From IMG/VR virus record IMGVR_UViG_3300021061_000042, positions 1 to 35,451 of that record: a DNA stretch of 35,451 nt; one strand, written 5' to 3'. This DNA is from a virus. The notes beneath the pieces are model-generated. The model saw only the letters and a program-made list of their open reading frames with translations, was not told the origin of the DNA and made no database searches. Each line of letters starts with the position of its first letter. Positions within the stretch are counted from its first letter, which is position 1. Shown piece after piece: positions 7,874-16,298 of the stretch. A program made the translations under genes and the position numbers.

Positions 7874-8020
7874 GTCGTGCCGCCGGAGTCGCGCCCGGTG
7901 TAGCGGGTTCCCCAACCTGCACGACGCGCACAAGGGGATCACCACGGAATTGGGGCCGTGTGACGCACGCGAGCGATCGCGGAGCTGCACACGGCCTTTT
8001 TCGTTGTCCGGGGTGATCCC
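7874..8020 (+). ncRNA. Nested-hairpin non-coding region between portal-block and scaffold genes
   Basis: Between 7806 and 8038 no convincing gene is visible on either strand, but three sets of long inverted repeats are. GTCGTGC (7874-7880) pairs with GCACGAC (7919-7925). GGGATCACC (7935-7943) pairs with GGTGATCCC (8012-8020). Inside the second lies the terminator hairpin 7954-7996. The left hairpin encloses a GCGGG/CCTGC stem with loop TTCCCCAA that recalls a T-arm, although the 52-nt span is too short for a tRNA. Possible roles are a leader or attenuator controlling coat expression, a stable small RNA, or a processed mRNA end. Structure is seen; function is not known. Confidence 0.45.
7954..8001 (+). 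terminator. Intrinsic terminator before the scaffold gene
   Basis: GGCCGTGTG (7954-7962) pairs perfectly with CACACGGCC (7988-7996), immediately followed by TTTTT (7997-8001). This is a textbook rho-independent terminator with a 25-nt loop that can itself fold (GCGA/TCGC). It would end transcripts from the terminase-portal block, so scaffold and coat would need read-through, antitermination or a promoter within the preceding element. Confidence 0.75.
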
Positions 8021-8038
8021 GCTCTTCACCGGAGGGAC

Positions 8039-9130
8039 ATGGACACCGAGACCACCACGGGACCCGACGCCCCAGCCGCCGCCTCGTCACCGGCACCCGT
8101 CGACGGCTCGACGTACCTCGCCTCGCTGACGCGTGAACAGCGTCAGGAATGGAACCGGACCGGGACGCTCCCGGACGCGACGACCCCTGCGGACTCGTCA
8201 TCCGCCCAGCCTGGCGACCAGGCCGCGTCAACGGACGCGTCACGTGCGGCCGCCTCGGAACCGGCCAACCCCGCAGACAAGCAGAAAGCCCCGCGCCCCG
8301 ACGTAAAGGCGCGCAACGCGCAACTCGATGGCGAGATCGCTGAGCTGAAAGAGAAGCTGCGCCTGCGCGCCACGCTCCGCGAAGAGCTCGCCCGCACCGA
8401 CCGGCCGACCCCTGACGCGCGCACCTCGGACTCGTCACCCGAGCGGCCGAAGACGACGCGGGAAGAGTGGCAGCGCTATCGCGCGATGCCGGACGCTCCG
8501 CAGCCGGACAAGTTCGAGCACTACGAGGACTTCACGGCCGCGATGAGCGTGTTCATCGCCGACAAGCGCTTCGAGGAGCGCGAGCAGGCTTCGCGCGTCG
8601 ACGCGTCGCAGCGCGCGCACGTCGAGCGCGTGCAGCGCACCGTCGCCGACGCGAACAAGCGGATCGAGGAGCACTGCCAGGCGGATCCCGCGTTCCGCGA
8701 CAAGGTGCACCCGGACCTGCTCGAGATCGTGCCGGCCGGCCTCCTCGCGCTGCAGCCGAACGCCGCGATCGGGCCGCACAACGTTGTGGCGCAGGAAATC
8801 CTCGAGTCGAAGGTCATGCCGCAGCTGTTCGAGTACTTCTCGACGCCAGACGGCATTCAGGAATGGGCCTCGTTGATGGCGCTGCCGCCGACGAAGCTGC
8901 TCCTGGGGTTCGGACGGATCGAAGCGCGCTTTCTGCCTGCTGCGGGCACAGCGGCGGCCGGCGAGAAGAAGCCAGCCGCCAAAACGGTCACGACAGCCCC
9001 GGAACCGCCGACGACCCTCGGCAAGAAGGCGACCGATCCGGTCGATCAGGCCGAGAGCGCGGTGAAGAACGGGGACTTTCGCGCATACAAGCGCCTCGCC
9101 GACCGCGAGGACCTGAACGCGCGTAGGTAG
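8039..9130 (+). CDS. Scaffolding-like head assembly protein
   Basis: A 363-residue, highly charged, Ala/Pro/Thr-rich protein directly upstream of the coat gene. The N-terminus is disordered and acidic. A coiled-coil segment (QLDGEIAELKEKLRLRATLRE) is at ~100-120, a helical core (HYEDFTAAMSVFIADKRFEEREQ) at ~160-185, and the C-terminus is a short basic helix-rich tail (GDFRAYKRLADREDLNARR) like the coat-binding end of scaffolds. Scaffolds direct coat assembly into proheads and then leave. Length is close to P22 gp8 (303) with an extended N-terminus. Shine-Dalgarno GGAGGG lies a few bases before ATG 8039. The call rests on composition and position. Confidence 0.75.
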   Translation: MDTETTTGPDAPAAASSPAPVDGSTYLASLTREQRQEWNRTGTLPDATTPADSSSAQPGDQAASTDASRAAASEPANPADKQKAPRPDVKARNAQLDGEIAELKEKLRLRATLREELARTDRPTPDARTSDSSPERPKTTREEWQRYRAMPDAPQPDKFEHYEDFTAAMSVFIADKRFEEREQASRVDASQRAHVERVQRTVADANKRIEEHCQADPAFRDKVHPDLLEIVPAGLLALQPNAAIGPHNVVAQEILESKVMPQLFEYFSTPDGIQEWASLMALPPTKLLLGFGRIEARFLPAAGTAAAGEKKPAAKTVTTAPEPPTTLGKKATDPVDQAESAVKNGDFRAYKRLADREDLNARR

Positions 9131-9132
9131 CC

Positions 9133-10383
9133 ATGCCAGTCACCAACAACTTCAAGAAGGTCGATTACGTCACGATGGAGACCCTCCGGCTGTTCATGCA
9201 CAGCTCGGAGATCTTCGCGAACATGCGGCACGACCACGAGGAGGACTTCAAAAAGGAGTTCGCCGTGGGCGATCGCATCCGCGTGAAATTCCCGTGGCGG
9301 CCTGTCATCCGCGACGGGTTCACGTACACGCCGCAGAATATCGAGCGCCTCGAAACGACCATCGTCGTCGATCAGCCCTTCGGCATCGACTTCGAATGGG
9401 ACACGATCGACAAGCTCCTGAACATGGAGCGCGGCGAAGAGCGCGTGAAGAAGGAGTACCTGCGGCCGGCGGCGCTGTATCTCGCGGCCGAAGCCGACAA
9501 GCGCGCCGCGGCGTTCGCCTACAAGAACACCGGCAACATCACGGGGCAGCTCGGGACCAACCCGACGACGTTCGATGCGACGTCCGCCGCCGTGCGCCAG
9601 CGGTTCGTCGAAATGAGCTCGCTCTCCGACGACCAGGGCATCTACGTGCCGCCGGCCGTGATGCGCGCCATCAAGGGCGGCTCCGACGGCAACCTGGCCC
9701 GGTTCGGGCCGGTCGAGGACATCAAGAAGCTGTACCGCCAGGGCGTCGTCGGCAAAGCGGACGGCTTCGAGTGGACCGAGTCGATGTCCCTGAAGTCACA
9801 CACCGCCGGCACGTGGGCGGGTGCCGTCACGTTGAACGGCGCGGTCGCCAACGGCGCCACGTCGCTCGCCGTCACCTGCACGACCGGCGACACGTTCAAG
9901 GAAGGCGACGTCATCGGCCTGGGCAGCGTGTATCGCGTGAACCCCGTGACGCGCGAGCGCACCGAGTCGGCGAACACGATGACGGTGACGGTGGCGGCGG
10001 ACACCGTCGGCGTCATCTCGGCGGCCACGGTGCAGATCAAAGAGACGCTGTACTTCAGCGGCAACTACCAGAACATCGACGCGCAGCCGGCCAATGGCGC
10101 CACGCTGACGCTCTTCCCGGGCACGACGTCCCCGAACGGCAAATCTGGCAAGCAGGGCCTCGCGTTCACGCGTGACGCCTTCGCCGGCATCAGCCTGCCG
10201 CTCCCCATGCCGAAGAACGAGGAGCTCGTCTCGCAGACGACCGACCCGGACACCGGCATCTCCATCGCGTTCATCCGCAGCTTCGACGCGGTCAACCGCA
10301 AATGGGTGAATCGCTTCGACGTGCTCCTCGGCTTCGGCCGGCTGCACTGCGAGCTCGCGGCGATGCGCATCCTCTGCGCCTAG
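9133..10383 (+). CDS. Major coat protein, P22 gp5-like
   Basis: A 416-residue protein matching the P22 coat family in length (430) and features: an N-arm (NNFKKVDYVTMETLRLF), a segment with DRIRVKFPWRP and ERLETTIVVDQPFGIDFEW, an alpha-rich middle (RPAALYLAAEADKRAAAFAY), a beta-rich region with Thr/Val-rich strands (~225-320), and a C-terminal strand-rich end (KWVNRFDVLLGFGRLHCELA). It forms the icosahedral shell. It starts 2 nt after the scaffold stop, so the two are co-translated. HK97-fold membership follows from the family. Confidence 0.88.
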   Translation: MPVTNNFKKVDYVTMETLRLFMHSSEIFANMRHDHEEDFKKEFAVGDRIRVKFPWRPVIRDGFTYTPQNIERLETTIVVDQPFGIDFEWDTIDKLLNMERGEERVKKEYLRPAALYLAAEADKRAAAFAYKNTGNITGQLGTNPTTFDATSAAVRQRFVEMSSLSDDQGIYVPPAVMRAIKGGSDGNLARFGPVEDIKKLYRQGVVGKADGFEWTESMSLKSHTAGTWAGAVTLNGAVANGATSLAVTCTTGDTFKEGDVIGLGSVYRVNPVTRERTESANTMTVTVAADTVGVISAATVQIKETLYFSGNYQNIDAQPANGATLTLFPGTTSPNGKSGKQGLAFTRDAFAGISLPLPMPKNEELVSQTTDPDTGISIAFIRSFDAVNRKWVNRFDVLLGFGRLHCELAAMRILCA

Positions 10384-10414
10384 TCGGCTGACAACCAGGA
10401 GACCTGAGACCATC

Positions 10415-11689
10415 ATGACCCTCAAGACCTTCTCGCGCGCAGCCGTTGCGGTCCTGCTCGGACTGCTCCTCTACACGGTCCCCGTCCCCACGCAGACGGC
10501 GACCACGTCGACCACGCTCTCGAGCGCGGTCACCAGCACCAGCGCCAACACCGTTGTTCTCGCGTCGGCGACCAACGTCGACGCCGGCGGCGCGATCTAT
10601 GTGGGTAGCGAACGGATGGACGTCGTGTCCGTCAGCGGCACGACCGCGCAGGTCCGCCGCGGTATGGGCGGCTCGCGCGCGTCGACGCACGCGAGCGGCG
10701 CCGTCGTCTACGTCGCGTCCTCCTCGCAGAAGGCGGGTGTCTTCCGCAGCGATCAGCGCCCGGGCGGCACCTGCACGCGTGCCAATGAGCCGTTCCTGCC
10801 GCAGATCGACGCGGCCGCGGGCGTGATCTGGGACTGCGTCGCACCGGGCGGGGCAAAAACGCCGACTGGGTACTGGACGCGCCTCAATGCCGCGCCGGCG
10901 GGCTTCAACGGCCACCTGCAGGTCGGCGGCGATGCGCATATCAATGGGCACCTGTATGTGCGCGAGGAGTTCGATCAGGGCTTCATCGTCGCGGAGAATG
11001 ACGCGACCGGCCTGCTGATCAAGTCCGTCTCGGACACCGACGACAACGTCGTGATCGGCTCGCCGCTCGGGCTGATCTCGTATCGCGAGGAACAGGCGAA
11101 GACGGCGTCCTCGTGGGCGATCGTCGACGGTAAGCTCAATATCGAAGCCGACAACACGACCGACAACGAAGGGGTCGAGATCGTGTTCGGCGGCGATGGC
11201 GCGAACACGACCGAAGGCGTCATCGTCGCGGGGACGAGCGGCGGGTGCTTCACGGCCTCGATCACCATCACCGATATCTCGGGCACCGACCAGGTCCTCA
11301 TTGGCTGGCGGCAGAACGAGACCTGGCAGGACGCGGCCGCGTTCGACGGCTACACCGTCTGGCACACCATCGGCGTCACCGCGACCGACGGCTCGATTAC
11401 CTCGAAGGCGGAAGTCTCGAGCGCGACGGGGACCGACGACACAACCGTCGACTGGGCCGACGGCGAGACACGCCTGCTGCGGTCCTGCGTCTCGAAGGCG
11501 GGCGTCTTCTCGGCGTTCTACTCCGCGGCGGGCGGCTCCACGTTCAGCGCGGTCACGATGACGAACAGCGGCAAGACCGCGACCGCCGGCGTCCAGATGT
11601 ATCCGTTCCTCTCGTATCTCGCGGCCGGCACCGATGGGCCTGGCCCGATCTACGTGAACTGGGTCGAGATCTCGGCGCCGCCGCAGTAG
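10415..11689 (+). CDS. Signal-peptide-bearing beta-rich protein in the head operon
   Basis: A 424-residue protein with Shine-Dalgarno AGGAGA before ATG 10415. The N-terminus TFSRAAVAVLLGLLLYTVPV followed by PTQTATTS has a basic residue, a hydrophobic core and a polar cleavage zone, a Sec-type signal. The rest is Thr/Ser/Gly-rich beta. Residues ~30-100 (TTLSSAVTSTSANTVVLAS, IYVGSERMDVVSVSG, VRRGMGGSRASTHASG) resemble a small virion-associated beta domain common in phage genomes. A jelly-roll-like region follows (SWAIVDGKLNIEADN, then VYVNWVEI-type end strands). A decoration or receptor-binding protein is plausible. Position after the coat gene supports a virion role, while the export signal is unexplained. 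Confidence 0.65.
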   Translation: MTLKTFSRAAVAVLLGLLLYTVPVPTQTATTSTTLSSAVTSTSANTVVLASATNVDAGGAIYVGSERMDVVSVSGTTAQVRRGMGGSRASTHASGAVVYVASSSQKAGVFRSDQRPGGTCTRANEPFLPQIDAAAGVIWDCVAPGGAKTPTGYWTRLNAAPAGFNGHLQVGGDAHINGHLYVREEFDQGFIVAENDATGLLIKSVSDTDDNVVIGSPLGLISYREEQAKTASSWAIVDGKLNIEADNTTDNEGVEIVFGGDGANTTEGVIVAGTSGGCFTASITITDISGTDQVLIGWRQNETWQDAAAFDGYTVWHTIGVTATDGSITSKAEVSSATGTDDTTVDWADGETRLLRSCVSKAGVFSAFYSAAGGSTFSAVTMTNSGKTATAGVQMYPFLSYLAAGTDGPGPIYVNWVEISAPPQ

Positions 11690-11722
11690 CGCGGCCGCCC
11701 GGTTCCCTGATCCGTGGTTGTT

Positions 11723-11753
11723 GCCCGGGCGGCGCCGCTGCCCGGGCCCTTTC
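11723..11753 (+). terminator. Probable terminator or attenuator hairpin
   Basis: GCCCGGGC (11723-11730) repeats as its own complement at 11740-11747, giving an 8-bp stem followed by CCCTTTCCT. An upstream segment GCCGCCCG (11694-11701) can instead pair with CGGGCGGC (11726-11733), which would break the hairpin, an attenuator-like alternative. The T-run is short and the area is GC-rich, so some pairing is expected by chance. Confidence 0.4.
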
Positions 11754-11772
11754 CTGCACGAGGACCTCACAC

Positions 11773-12009
11773 ATGGGTGACGCCAACAGCCCGCATCGCA
11801 ATGTCGACAAGAACGGCCAGTACCTCGAGTACCCACGCATGCTCCACAAGGCCGGCGGCAAGGAGCTCGTCGTGGCGAACGACGCCGAGTGTGACGCCGC
11901 GCGGAAACAGGGTTGGTCGCTCGAGCCGATCGTCGACGAGCCGCAGGCCGAGGCGGCCGACGCGTCGCCGGCGGCGGACGACAAGCCGAAGAAGGGCGCG
12001 AAGAAGTAG
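11773..12009 (+). CDS. Small Lys/Asp-rich protein, 78 aa
   Basis: ATG 11773 is preceded by a Shine-Dalgarno-like GAGGA. The sequence GDANSPHRNVDKNGQYLEYP, then a body with KELVVANDAECDAARKQGW, and a disordered acidic-to-basic tail ending KPKKGAKK. Similar short proteins sit between coat and head-tail connector genes in many phages, but no function is assigned to them. The acidic/basic tail is typical of disordered accessory peptides. It lies 19 nt before the gp4-like gene. Confidence 0.6.
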   Translation: MGDANSPHRNVDKNGQYLEYPRMLHKAGGKELVVANDAECDAARKQGWSLEPIVDEPQAEAADASPAADDKPKKGAKK

Positions 12010-12028
12010 CGCGCCGCAGTGAGCGCTG

Positions 12029-12745
12029 ATGGCCACGACGCGTGAACTGCTGATCGGGTCGCTGCGCGAGCTCGCGCTGATCGACCCGATCGATCCGGTG
12101 CCGCCGGAGATGCTGCAGTACGCGCTCGACACGCTCAATCGCCTGCTCGATCTCTGGAACGCGAAAGGGCAGGGCCCGTACGCGGAGCTGTTCTCGACGT
12201 TCACCCTGACGCCGAGCCTCAGTCCGCACACGATCGGGCCCTCGACCGCGACCTGGCCGCTGGCCAAGCGCCCGAAAGCGATCCTCAGCGCGTCGCTCAT
12301 CGTCTCGAGCGTCTATTCGCCGATCACGGTGCGCGACGCGCAATGGTACGCGGCGCTGCCGTCGCCGGCGCAGACCGGCGCGATCGTCACGGACGTGTTC
12401 TACAACCCGACGACCGTCAACGGCTCGCTGTATTTCTGGCCAGTGCCCACGACGGCGTATCAGGTGCGGCTGCAGACCAAAGGGATCCTCGCGGCCCTTG
12501 CGCTCGAGGACGCCTTCACCCTGCCCGAAGGCTACGAGGAGGCGCTGCGGCTCACCGTCGCCGAGCGCCTGGCGCCGTCCTTTGGCGTGGCCCTGACAGC
12601 CGAGACCGTGCAGCACGCGCGCGATGCGCGATCGACGGTGTTCGGCAACAACGACACGGCGCCGCGCCTGGCGACGGCCGATGCCGGCATCCCGGGCGCG
12701 TGCGTCGGCGCTGACTACGACTACCGGAGAGGACCGTACCGATGA
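12029..12745 (+). CDS. Head-tail adaptor, P22 gp4-like
   Basis: A 238-residue protein with the N-terminal signature of the gp4/tail accessory factor group: TRELLIGSLRELALIDP, then EMLQYALDTLNRLLDLWNAKG. A beta middle (FSTFTLTPSLSPHTIGPS) and FWPVPTTAYQVRLQTKG, and a helical segment LPEGYEEALRLTVAERLAPSFG follow. gp4 docks on the portal after packaging and closes the head; this protein is longer than P22 gp4 (166). It lies between coat and the gp10 homologue, as expected. The last codons overlap the next gene as ATGA. Confidence 0.8.
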   Translation: MATTRELLIGSLRELALIDPIDPVPPEMLQYALDTLNRLLDLWNAKGQGPYAELFSTFTLTPSLSPHTIGPSTATWPLAKRPKAILSASLIVSSVYSPITVRDAQWYAALPSPAQTGAIVTDVFYNPTTVNGSLYFWPVPTTAYQVRLQTKGILAALALEDAFTLPEGYEEALRLTVAERLAPSFGVALTAETVQHARDARSTVFGNNDTAPRLATADAGIPGACVGADYDYRRGPYR

Positions 12746-13122
12746 CGATCACTCCTCGCGTGCGCGCGCGCGCGCTCGCGCTCTCGCTCTCGTTGCTGCT
12801 GATCGCCTCGGCCGTCGTCGCGCAGCCGTGGCGCTATGTCGTCTACGAGCAGTTCACGATCGACAACTCCGCGGATCAGTTCACCGCGGCGACCATCAAC
12901 GAAGGCAGCGGCCATCCGGCCGCAACGCTCGGGATCTGCAAGCTGGTGACGGCGGAGATTCGGTATCGCCTCGATGGCACCGCCCCGACGACCACCGTCG
13001 GCGACGTCTGGTCGGTGAATGAGACCAAAACGATCGTCGGCAACGACCTCCTCAATAACTTCCGTGGCATTCGCACTGGCGCCACGAGCGGAGAACTCAA
13101 TTGCCACTTCTTCGCGCAATAG
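12742..13122 (+). CDS. Small exported protein, 126 aa
   Basis: ATG 12742 overlaps the adaptor stop (ATGA). The N-terminus, RVRARALALSLSLLLIASAV then VAQPW, is a strong signal peptide with likely cleavage after VAQ or at ASAVVA. The mature ~95 residues have EQFTIDNSADQFTAATI, YRLDGTAPTTTVGDVWSV and a C-terminal LNCHFFAQ with two cysteines in total (GICKLVTAEI and NCHF) that could form a disulfide after export. The fold looks all-beta. Similar non-exported small proteins occur near phage connector genes, so a virion role remains possible. Confidence 0.65.
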   Translation: MTITPRVRARALALSLSLLLIASAVVAQPWRYVVYEQFTIDNSADQFTAATINEGSGHPAATLGICKLVTAEIRYRLDGTAPTTTVGDVWSVNETKTIVGNDLLNNFRGIRTGATSGELNCHFFAQ

Positions 13123-13781
13123 CGGTCGGCCTGGCGCTCCTGGTCGGGCCGCTGATGTTGTCGTCGGTGCCGTCGCTCGCGCAAGCGCCGCGACCGCTGC
13201 CGATGACGTCGACGAGTAGCGGCGGCGGCACGACCTGCACCGCGTCCGCGAATCAGGTGCTGTTCTTCAACGGGAGCAGCGTGTGTGTCAGCGATCCGGA
13301 TATGACGTTCGCCACCGACACGCTCACGGTGACGAAACTCGTTACGCCGTCAGTTGACAGCGGGGTCGCGAACACCGCCATCGTGTTGAAGTCCCCGACG
13401 GGGAGCACCGCTGGCTTGATCAGTATTCAGTCCGGCGCGACGGTGCGGGCGCTGGTCGGCGGCAATGCGTCTGAGAGCTACATCCAAGGTCAGCCGAGCC
13501 TGCCGATCAACTTCTACAACGGGGCCGGCAGCACCGTGAACATGGCGATTCTCGACGCCGGGGCGCTCCGCATTGGCAGTTGGACGGCGGCACTGACGGC
13601 GGGTGCCCTCGGGCTGCCGAAGATGACGGCCTCGGGCACCGCTCCGGGCGCCGCGGGCCTCAAGCTCGAAGTCGTCTGTGGCACCAACGCCGGCAGCGCC
13701 AAGATCATCGCCTACGCGGGCACGTCGACGACGGCGACGACGGTGCTGGACAACATCGGCTCCGGCGTCACCGGGTGCTGA
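13101..13781 (+). CDS. Exported beta-rich protein, 226 aa
   Basis: TTG at 13101 is the best start: GGAG at 13090-13093 lies 7 nt upstream, and it yields a complete signal peptide (LLRAIAVGLALLVGPLMLSS then VPSLAQAP). The mature part is Ser/Thr/Gly-rich with a segment CTASANQVLFFNGSSVCVSD (two cysteines) and repeating beta strands typical of tail-spike-like stalks (DTLTVTKLVTPSVDSG, IGSWTAALTAGALGLPK). It ends with VVCGTNAGSAKIIAYAGTS and GSGVTGC. It overlaps the previous gene by 22 nt. It is probably a fibrous or surface protein; an exact role is not recognised. Confidence 0.65.
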   Translation: MPLLRAIAVGLALLVGPLMLSSVPSLAQAPRPLPMTSTSSGGGTTCTASANQVLFFNGSSVCVSDPDMTFATDTLTVTKLVTPSVDSGVANTAIVLKSPTGSTAGLISIQSGATVRALVGGNASESYIQGQPSLPINFYNGAGSTVNMAILDAGALRIGSWTAALTAGALGLPKMTASGTAPGAAGLKLEVVCGTNAGSAKIIAYAGTSTTATTVLDNIGSGVTGC

Positions 13782-13860
13782 CGCGCGCATGATCGGTTCA
13801 ATCGTTCCGCACGGGGCGCGCGAGGCGGAACAGCAGGGCACCGCGCCGGAGGACAGTCCA

Positions 13861-14307
13861 ATGCGAACCCGTTTGCTGATCCTGACGCTGCTGCTGGCCC
13901 TGGCCGTACCAGCCGTACCAGTCCACGCGCAGAACACGTCGACGACCATGATGGCGCTCGTCTCGTCCCCGCAGTTCACCAACCGGCTGCAGTACCTCGG
14001 CGCACAGGTGGCGAAGGAAGTGCTCGAAGAGGCGGCCTCCGCCAGCGCGAATGGCGTCATTCCGGCGTACACCGCGGCGTGTCATACCCGGCGTGTCGCG
14101 TTGGCGCGCGCCTTTCTGATCGGTCCTGCCGGGTATGCGTCGATTTCCGCGGTCCTCATCGTCGGCGTCAACGTGTCCGGTGCGGTCATCGTCGGCACCG
14201 CGACCGGCAGCGGCGCGACGGCCGACAGTTCGGCGTCGGATGGGTCGATCCAACAGGCGTATCGCGTGATCTGGAACGCGCTGTCCGGCTGCGCGACGAA
14301 CGAGTAG
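13861..14307 (+). CDS. Exported protein, 148 aa
   Basis: ATG 13861 has a strong Shine-Dalgarno GGAGG about 8 nt upstream, preferred over an in-frame ATG at 13790. The N-terminus LLILTLLLALAVPAVPVHAQ is a clear signal peptide with an AxA-type site (VHAQ). The mature part has SPQFTNRLQYLGAQVAKEVLEEA, a helix reminiscent of small phage proteins, then two Cys-containing segments (AACHTRRVALARAFLIGPAG and SGCATNE) and an apolar stretch SAVLIVGVNVSGAVIVG. No family is recognised. A GCCGTACCA direct duplication lies inside the signal-peptide codons. Confidence 0.65.
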   Translation: MRTRLLILTLLLALAVPAVPVHAQNTSTTMMALVSSPQFTNRLQYLGAQVAKEVLEEAASASANGVIPAYTAACHTRRVALARAFLIGPAGYASISAVLIVGVNVSGAVIVGTATGSGATADSSASDGSIQQAYRVIWNALSGCATNE

Positions 14308-14316
14308 GTGAATGCC

Positions 14317-15807
14317 ATGCCCGCTCGCGCGCTGGTGGTGTTGCTCGCGATGCTGACGCCCTTCCCGGCCTTCGTCGGCGGCGCCTACGCTTCGCAGTCG
14401 CCCGTCTCGGCGAACGAAGCGCTGGTGAATTGGTACGTCGAGCAGATCGAGTCCGCCGGCGCGACGTCGCGCTGGGCGCTGTACCCGACGCCCGGGTTCC
14501 GCGCGCGCCGCGAGTTCCCGACGTCCGTCGGCCGCGCGGCGTTCGCCGAGAACGGCCGCGTGTTTGTCATCTTCGGCAACACGCTCTACGAAGTCTACGA
14601 GGACTGGAGCTTCGAAGCGCGCGGCGGCATGACGCTCGCCGTCGACGACAACCCGGCCACGATCTGCAGCAACGGCAGCGGCGGCCAGCAGCTCTTCATC
14701 ACGAGCGGCGACAAGGGCTATTGCTACGACCTGGTCGGGAACACGCTGACCGAGGAGCTCTCGAGCGGCGCGACGATGGGCGGCTACGCCGCGAGCTTCT
14801 TCCTGGCGTTCGATCGCACCAATGCGCGCATCCGCACGTCCGCGGCGTTCGACGGCACGAGCTGGGACCCGACCGATATCGCCGAGCGCACCAGCGGCGC
14901 CGACGACTGGCAAGCCATGCTGGTCAACCCGTACGGCTACGTGTTCCTGCCGGGCAGCAAGACGAGCGAATTCTGGTACGCCGTCGGCGGCGCCGGGTTC
15001 CCGTTCGCGGTCGATCCCAGCGGCCTGGCCGAAGAAGGCATCGCGGCGCCGTTCTCGCTGCAGCAGGCTGGCAAATCGGTCGTGTGGCTGGCGACCAACG
15101 CGAACGGCGGGTATCAGGTCATGCGCGCGAGCGGGTTCACGCCGGAGCGCATCTCCGATCACGCGCTCGAGTTCGCCCTCTCGACCTACGGCGACGTGTC
15201 GAACGCGATCGGCGAGACCTACGAGGACCGCGGCCACGCCTTCTACCTGCTGACCATTCCGGGCGCGCGCGTCACCTGGGCGTACGACTTCACCACGCAG
15301 CGCTGGGCACAGCGCGGCACCTGGATCGCCGCGGACAACGCCTACACCTACCTGCGGCCGACGTTCCACTGCTTCGGCTTCCACAAACACCTGATGGCCG
15401 ATCGCGAGTCGAACGTGCTCTACGAAATGTCGCACGCGTTTGCGACGGACGTCGACGATCGGCCGATTCGGCGCTTGCGCCGCACCCCGGCGCTCACCAA
15501 TCAGCACACACGCCTCTTTTTCGACACGCTCGAGATCCTGTTTCAGACCGGCATCGGCGTCGCCGACGGCGAGGACCAGGACGTCGACCCGCAGGTGATG
15601 CTGCGCGTGTCGAACGACTTCGGGCAGACCTGGGGACACGAGCACACCGCGTCGGCCGGCAAGATCGGCGAGTTCTGGCGGCGGGTGCGGTTCTGGAACC
15701 TCGGGAGCGGCCGCGGCCGCGTCTACGAGGTGGTGGTCTCGGCGGCGGTGCCGTGGCGCATCACCGACGCGTATCAGCAGGTGCGGGGCAGTCGTGAGGG
15801 CGCCTGA
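14317..15807 (+). CDS. Tail accessory factor, P22 gp10-like
   Basis: An approximately 496-residue protein (P22 gp10: 472) of the packaged-DNA stabilisation family, which binds beneath gp4 in the tail tube. Family features: FVGGAYASQSP then NWYVEQIESAGA and ALYPTPGF near the N-terminus, a beta-propeller-like series (GRVFVIFGNTLYEVY), and the typical SKTSEFWYAVGGAGFPF region. The start is uncertain: GTG 14308, ATG 14317 and ATG 14350 are in frame. Homologues usually start close to FVGG, which would favour 14350 and remove the hydrophobic ALVVLLAML stretch. AGGTGA near 14306-14311 favours the earlier ones. The stop overlaps the next ATG (TGATG). Confidence 0.8.
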   Translation: MPARALVVLLAMLTPFPAFVGGAYASQSPVSANEALVNWYVEQIESAGATSRWALYPTPGFRARREFPTSVGRAAFAENGRVFVIFGNTLYEVYEDWSFEARGGMTLAVDDNPATICSNGSGGQQLFITSGDKGYCYDLVGNTLTEELSSGATMGGYAASFFLAFDRTNARIRTSAAFDGTSWDPTDIAERTSGADDWQAMLVNPYGYVFLPGSKTSEFWYAVGGAGFPFAVDPSGLAEEGIAAPFSLQQAGKSVVWLATNANGGYQVMRASGFTPERISDHALEFALSTYGDVSNAIGETYEDRGHAFYLLTIPGARVTWAYDFTTQRWAQRGTWIAADNAYTYLRPTFHCFGFHKHLMADRESNVLYEMSHAFATDVDDRPIRRLRRTPALTNQHTRLFFDTLEILFQTGIGVADGEDQDVDPQVMLRVSNDFGQTWGHEHTASAGKIGEFWRRVRFWNLGSGRGRVYEVVVSAAVPWRITDAYQQVRGSREGA

Positions 15808-16286
15808 TGGCCACGCCGCGGCCGCGCATCCCGCACGGGGAGCCGCTCGTCGATCGGCAGGGGCTGATGCGCCTGCCGTGGGTGACGTGGTTTCGCGGGC
15901 TGCGCACCGATCTCGACAGCACGCCGCGCGCCGAAACGACGCCGATCACGGTGACGGGCCAGAGCGCCGCGATCGGCCTCACGGCGATCCCCACGGCGAC
16001 GCTGCCGGCCGGGTTGTACCTCGTGACGGCGTTTCTGCGCGTCACGACCGCCGCCGGCGTCTCGAGCTCCGTCACGTTGACCATCACGTTCACGAGCGGC
16101 GGCGTGACGTGCACGTTCAGCGGCGCCGCGTTGACGGCGAACGCGACCAACGCGCCGCAGGCGCACACGTGGTTGCTCAAAATCGACGCGGCCACGCCGG
16201 TCAGCTACTCGACGGCGTACGTGTCGAACCCCGCCGCGGCGATGCGGTACGAGCTCTCGATCGTGTTTCAGCGGATCGATGCGTGA
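15807..16286 (+). CDS. Probable tail-associated protein, 159 aa
   Basis: Starts at a TGATG overlap with the gp10 homologue. The N-terminal ~40 residues contain RIPHGEPLVDRQGLMRLPWV then TWFRGL, a segment seen at the start of short phage tail proteins. The rest is a single beta-sandwich-like domain (TPITVTGQSAAIGLTAIPT, LYLVTAFLRVTTAAG, VTLTITFTSGGVTCTFSG, MRYELSIVFQRID). There is no signal peptide, unlike several upstream genes. It may be a tail-tip or needle analogue by position, but no gp26-like coiled coil is seen, so the role is unassigned. Confidence 0.65.
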   Translation: MATPRPRIPHGEPLVDRQGLMRLPWVTWFRGLRTDLDSTPRAETTPITVTGQSAAIGLTAIPTATLPAGLYLVTAFLRVTTAAGVSSSVTLTITFTSGGVTCTFSGAALTANATNAPQAHTWLLKIDAATPVSYSTAYVSNPAAAMRYELSIVFQRIDA

Positions 16287-16298
16287 GAAGGAGCCCTG

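Noticed and set aside
7874-7925. tRNA with acceptor stem GTCGTGC/GCACGAC
   Set aside because: The span is about 52 nt, too short for a tRNA. There is no anticodon arm, and the T-arm-like loop has eight bases.
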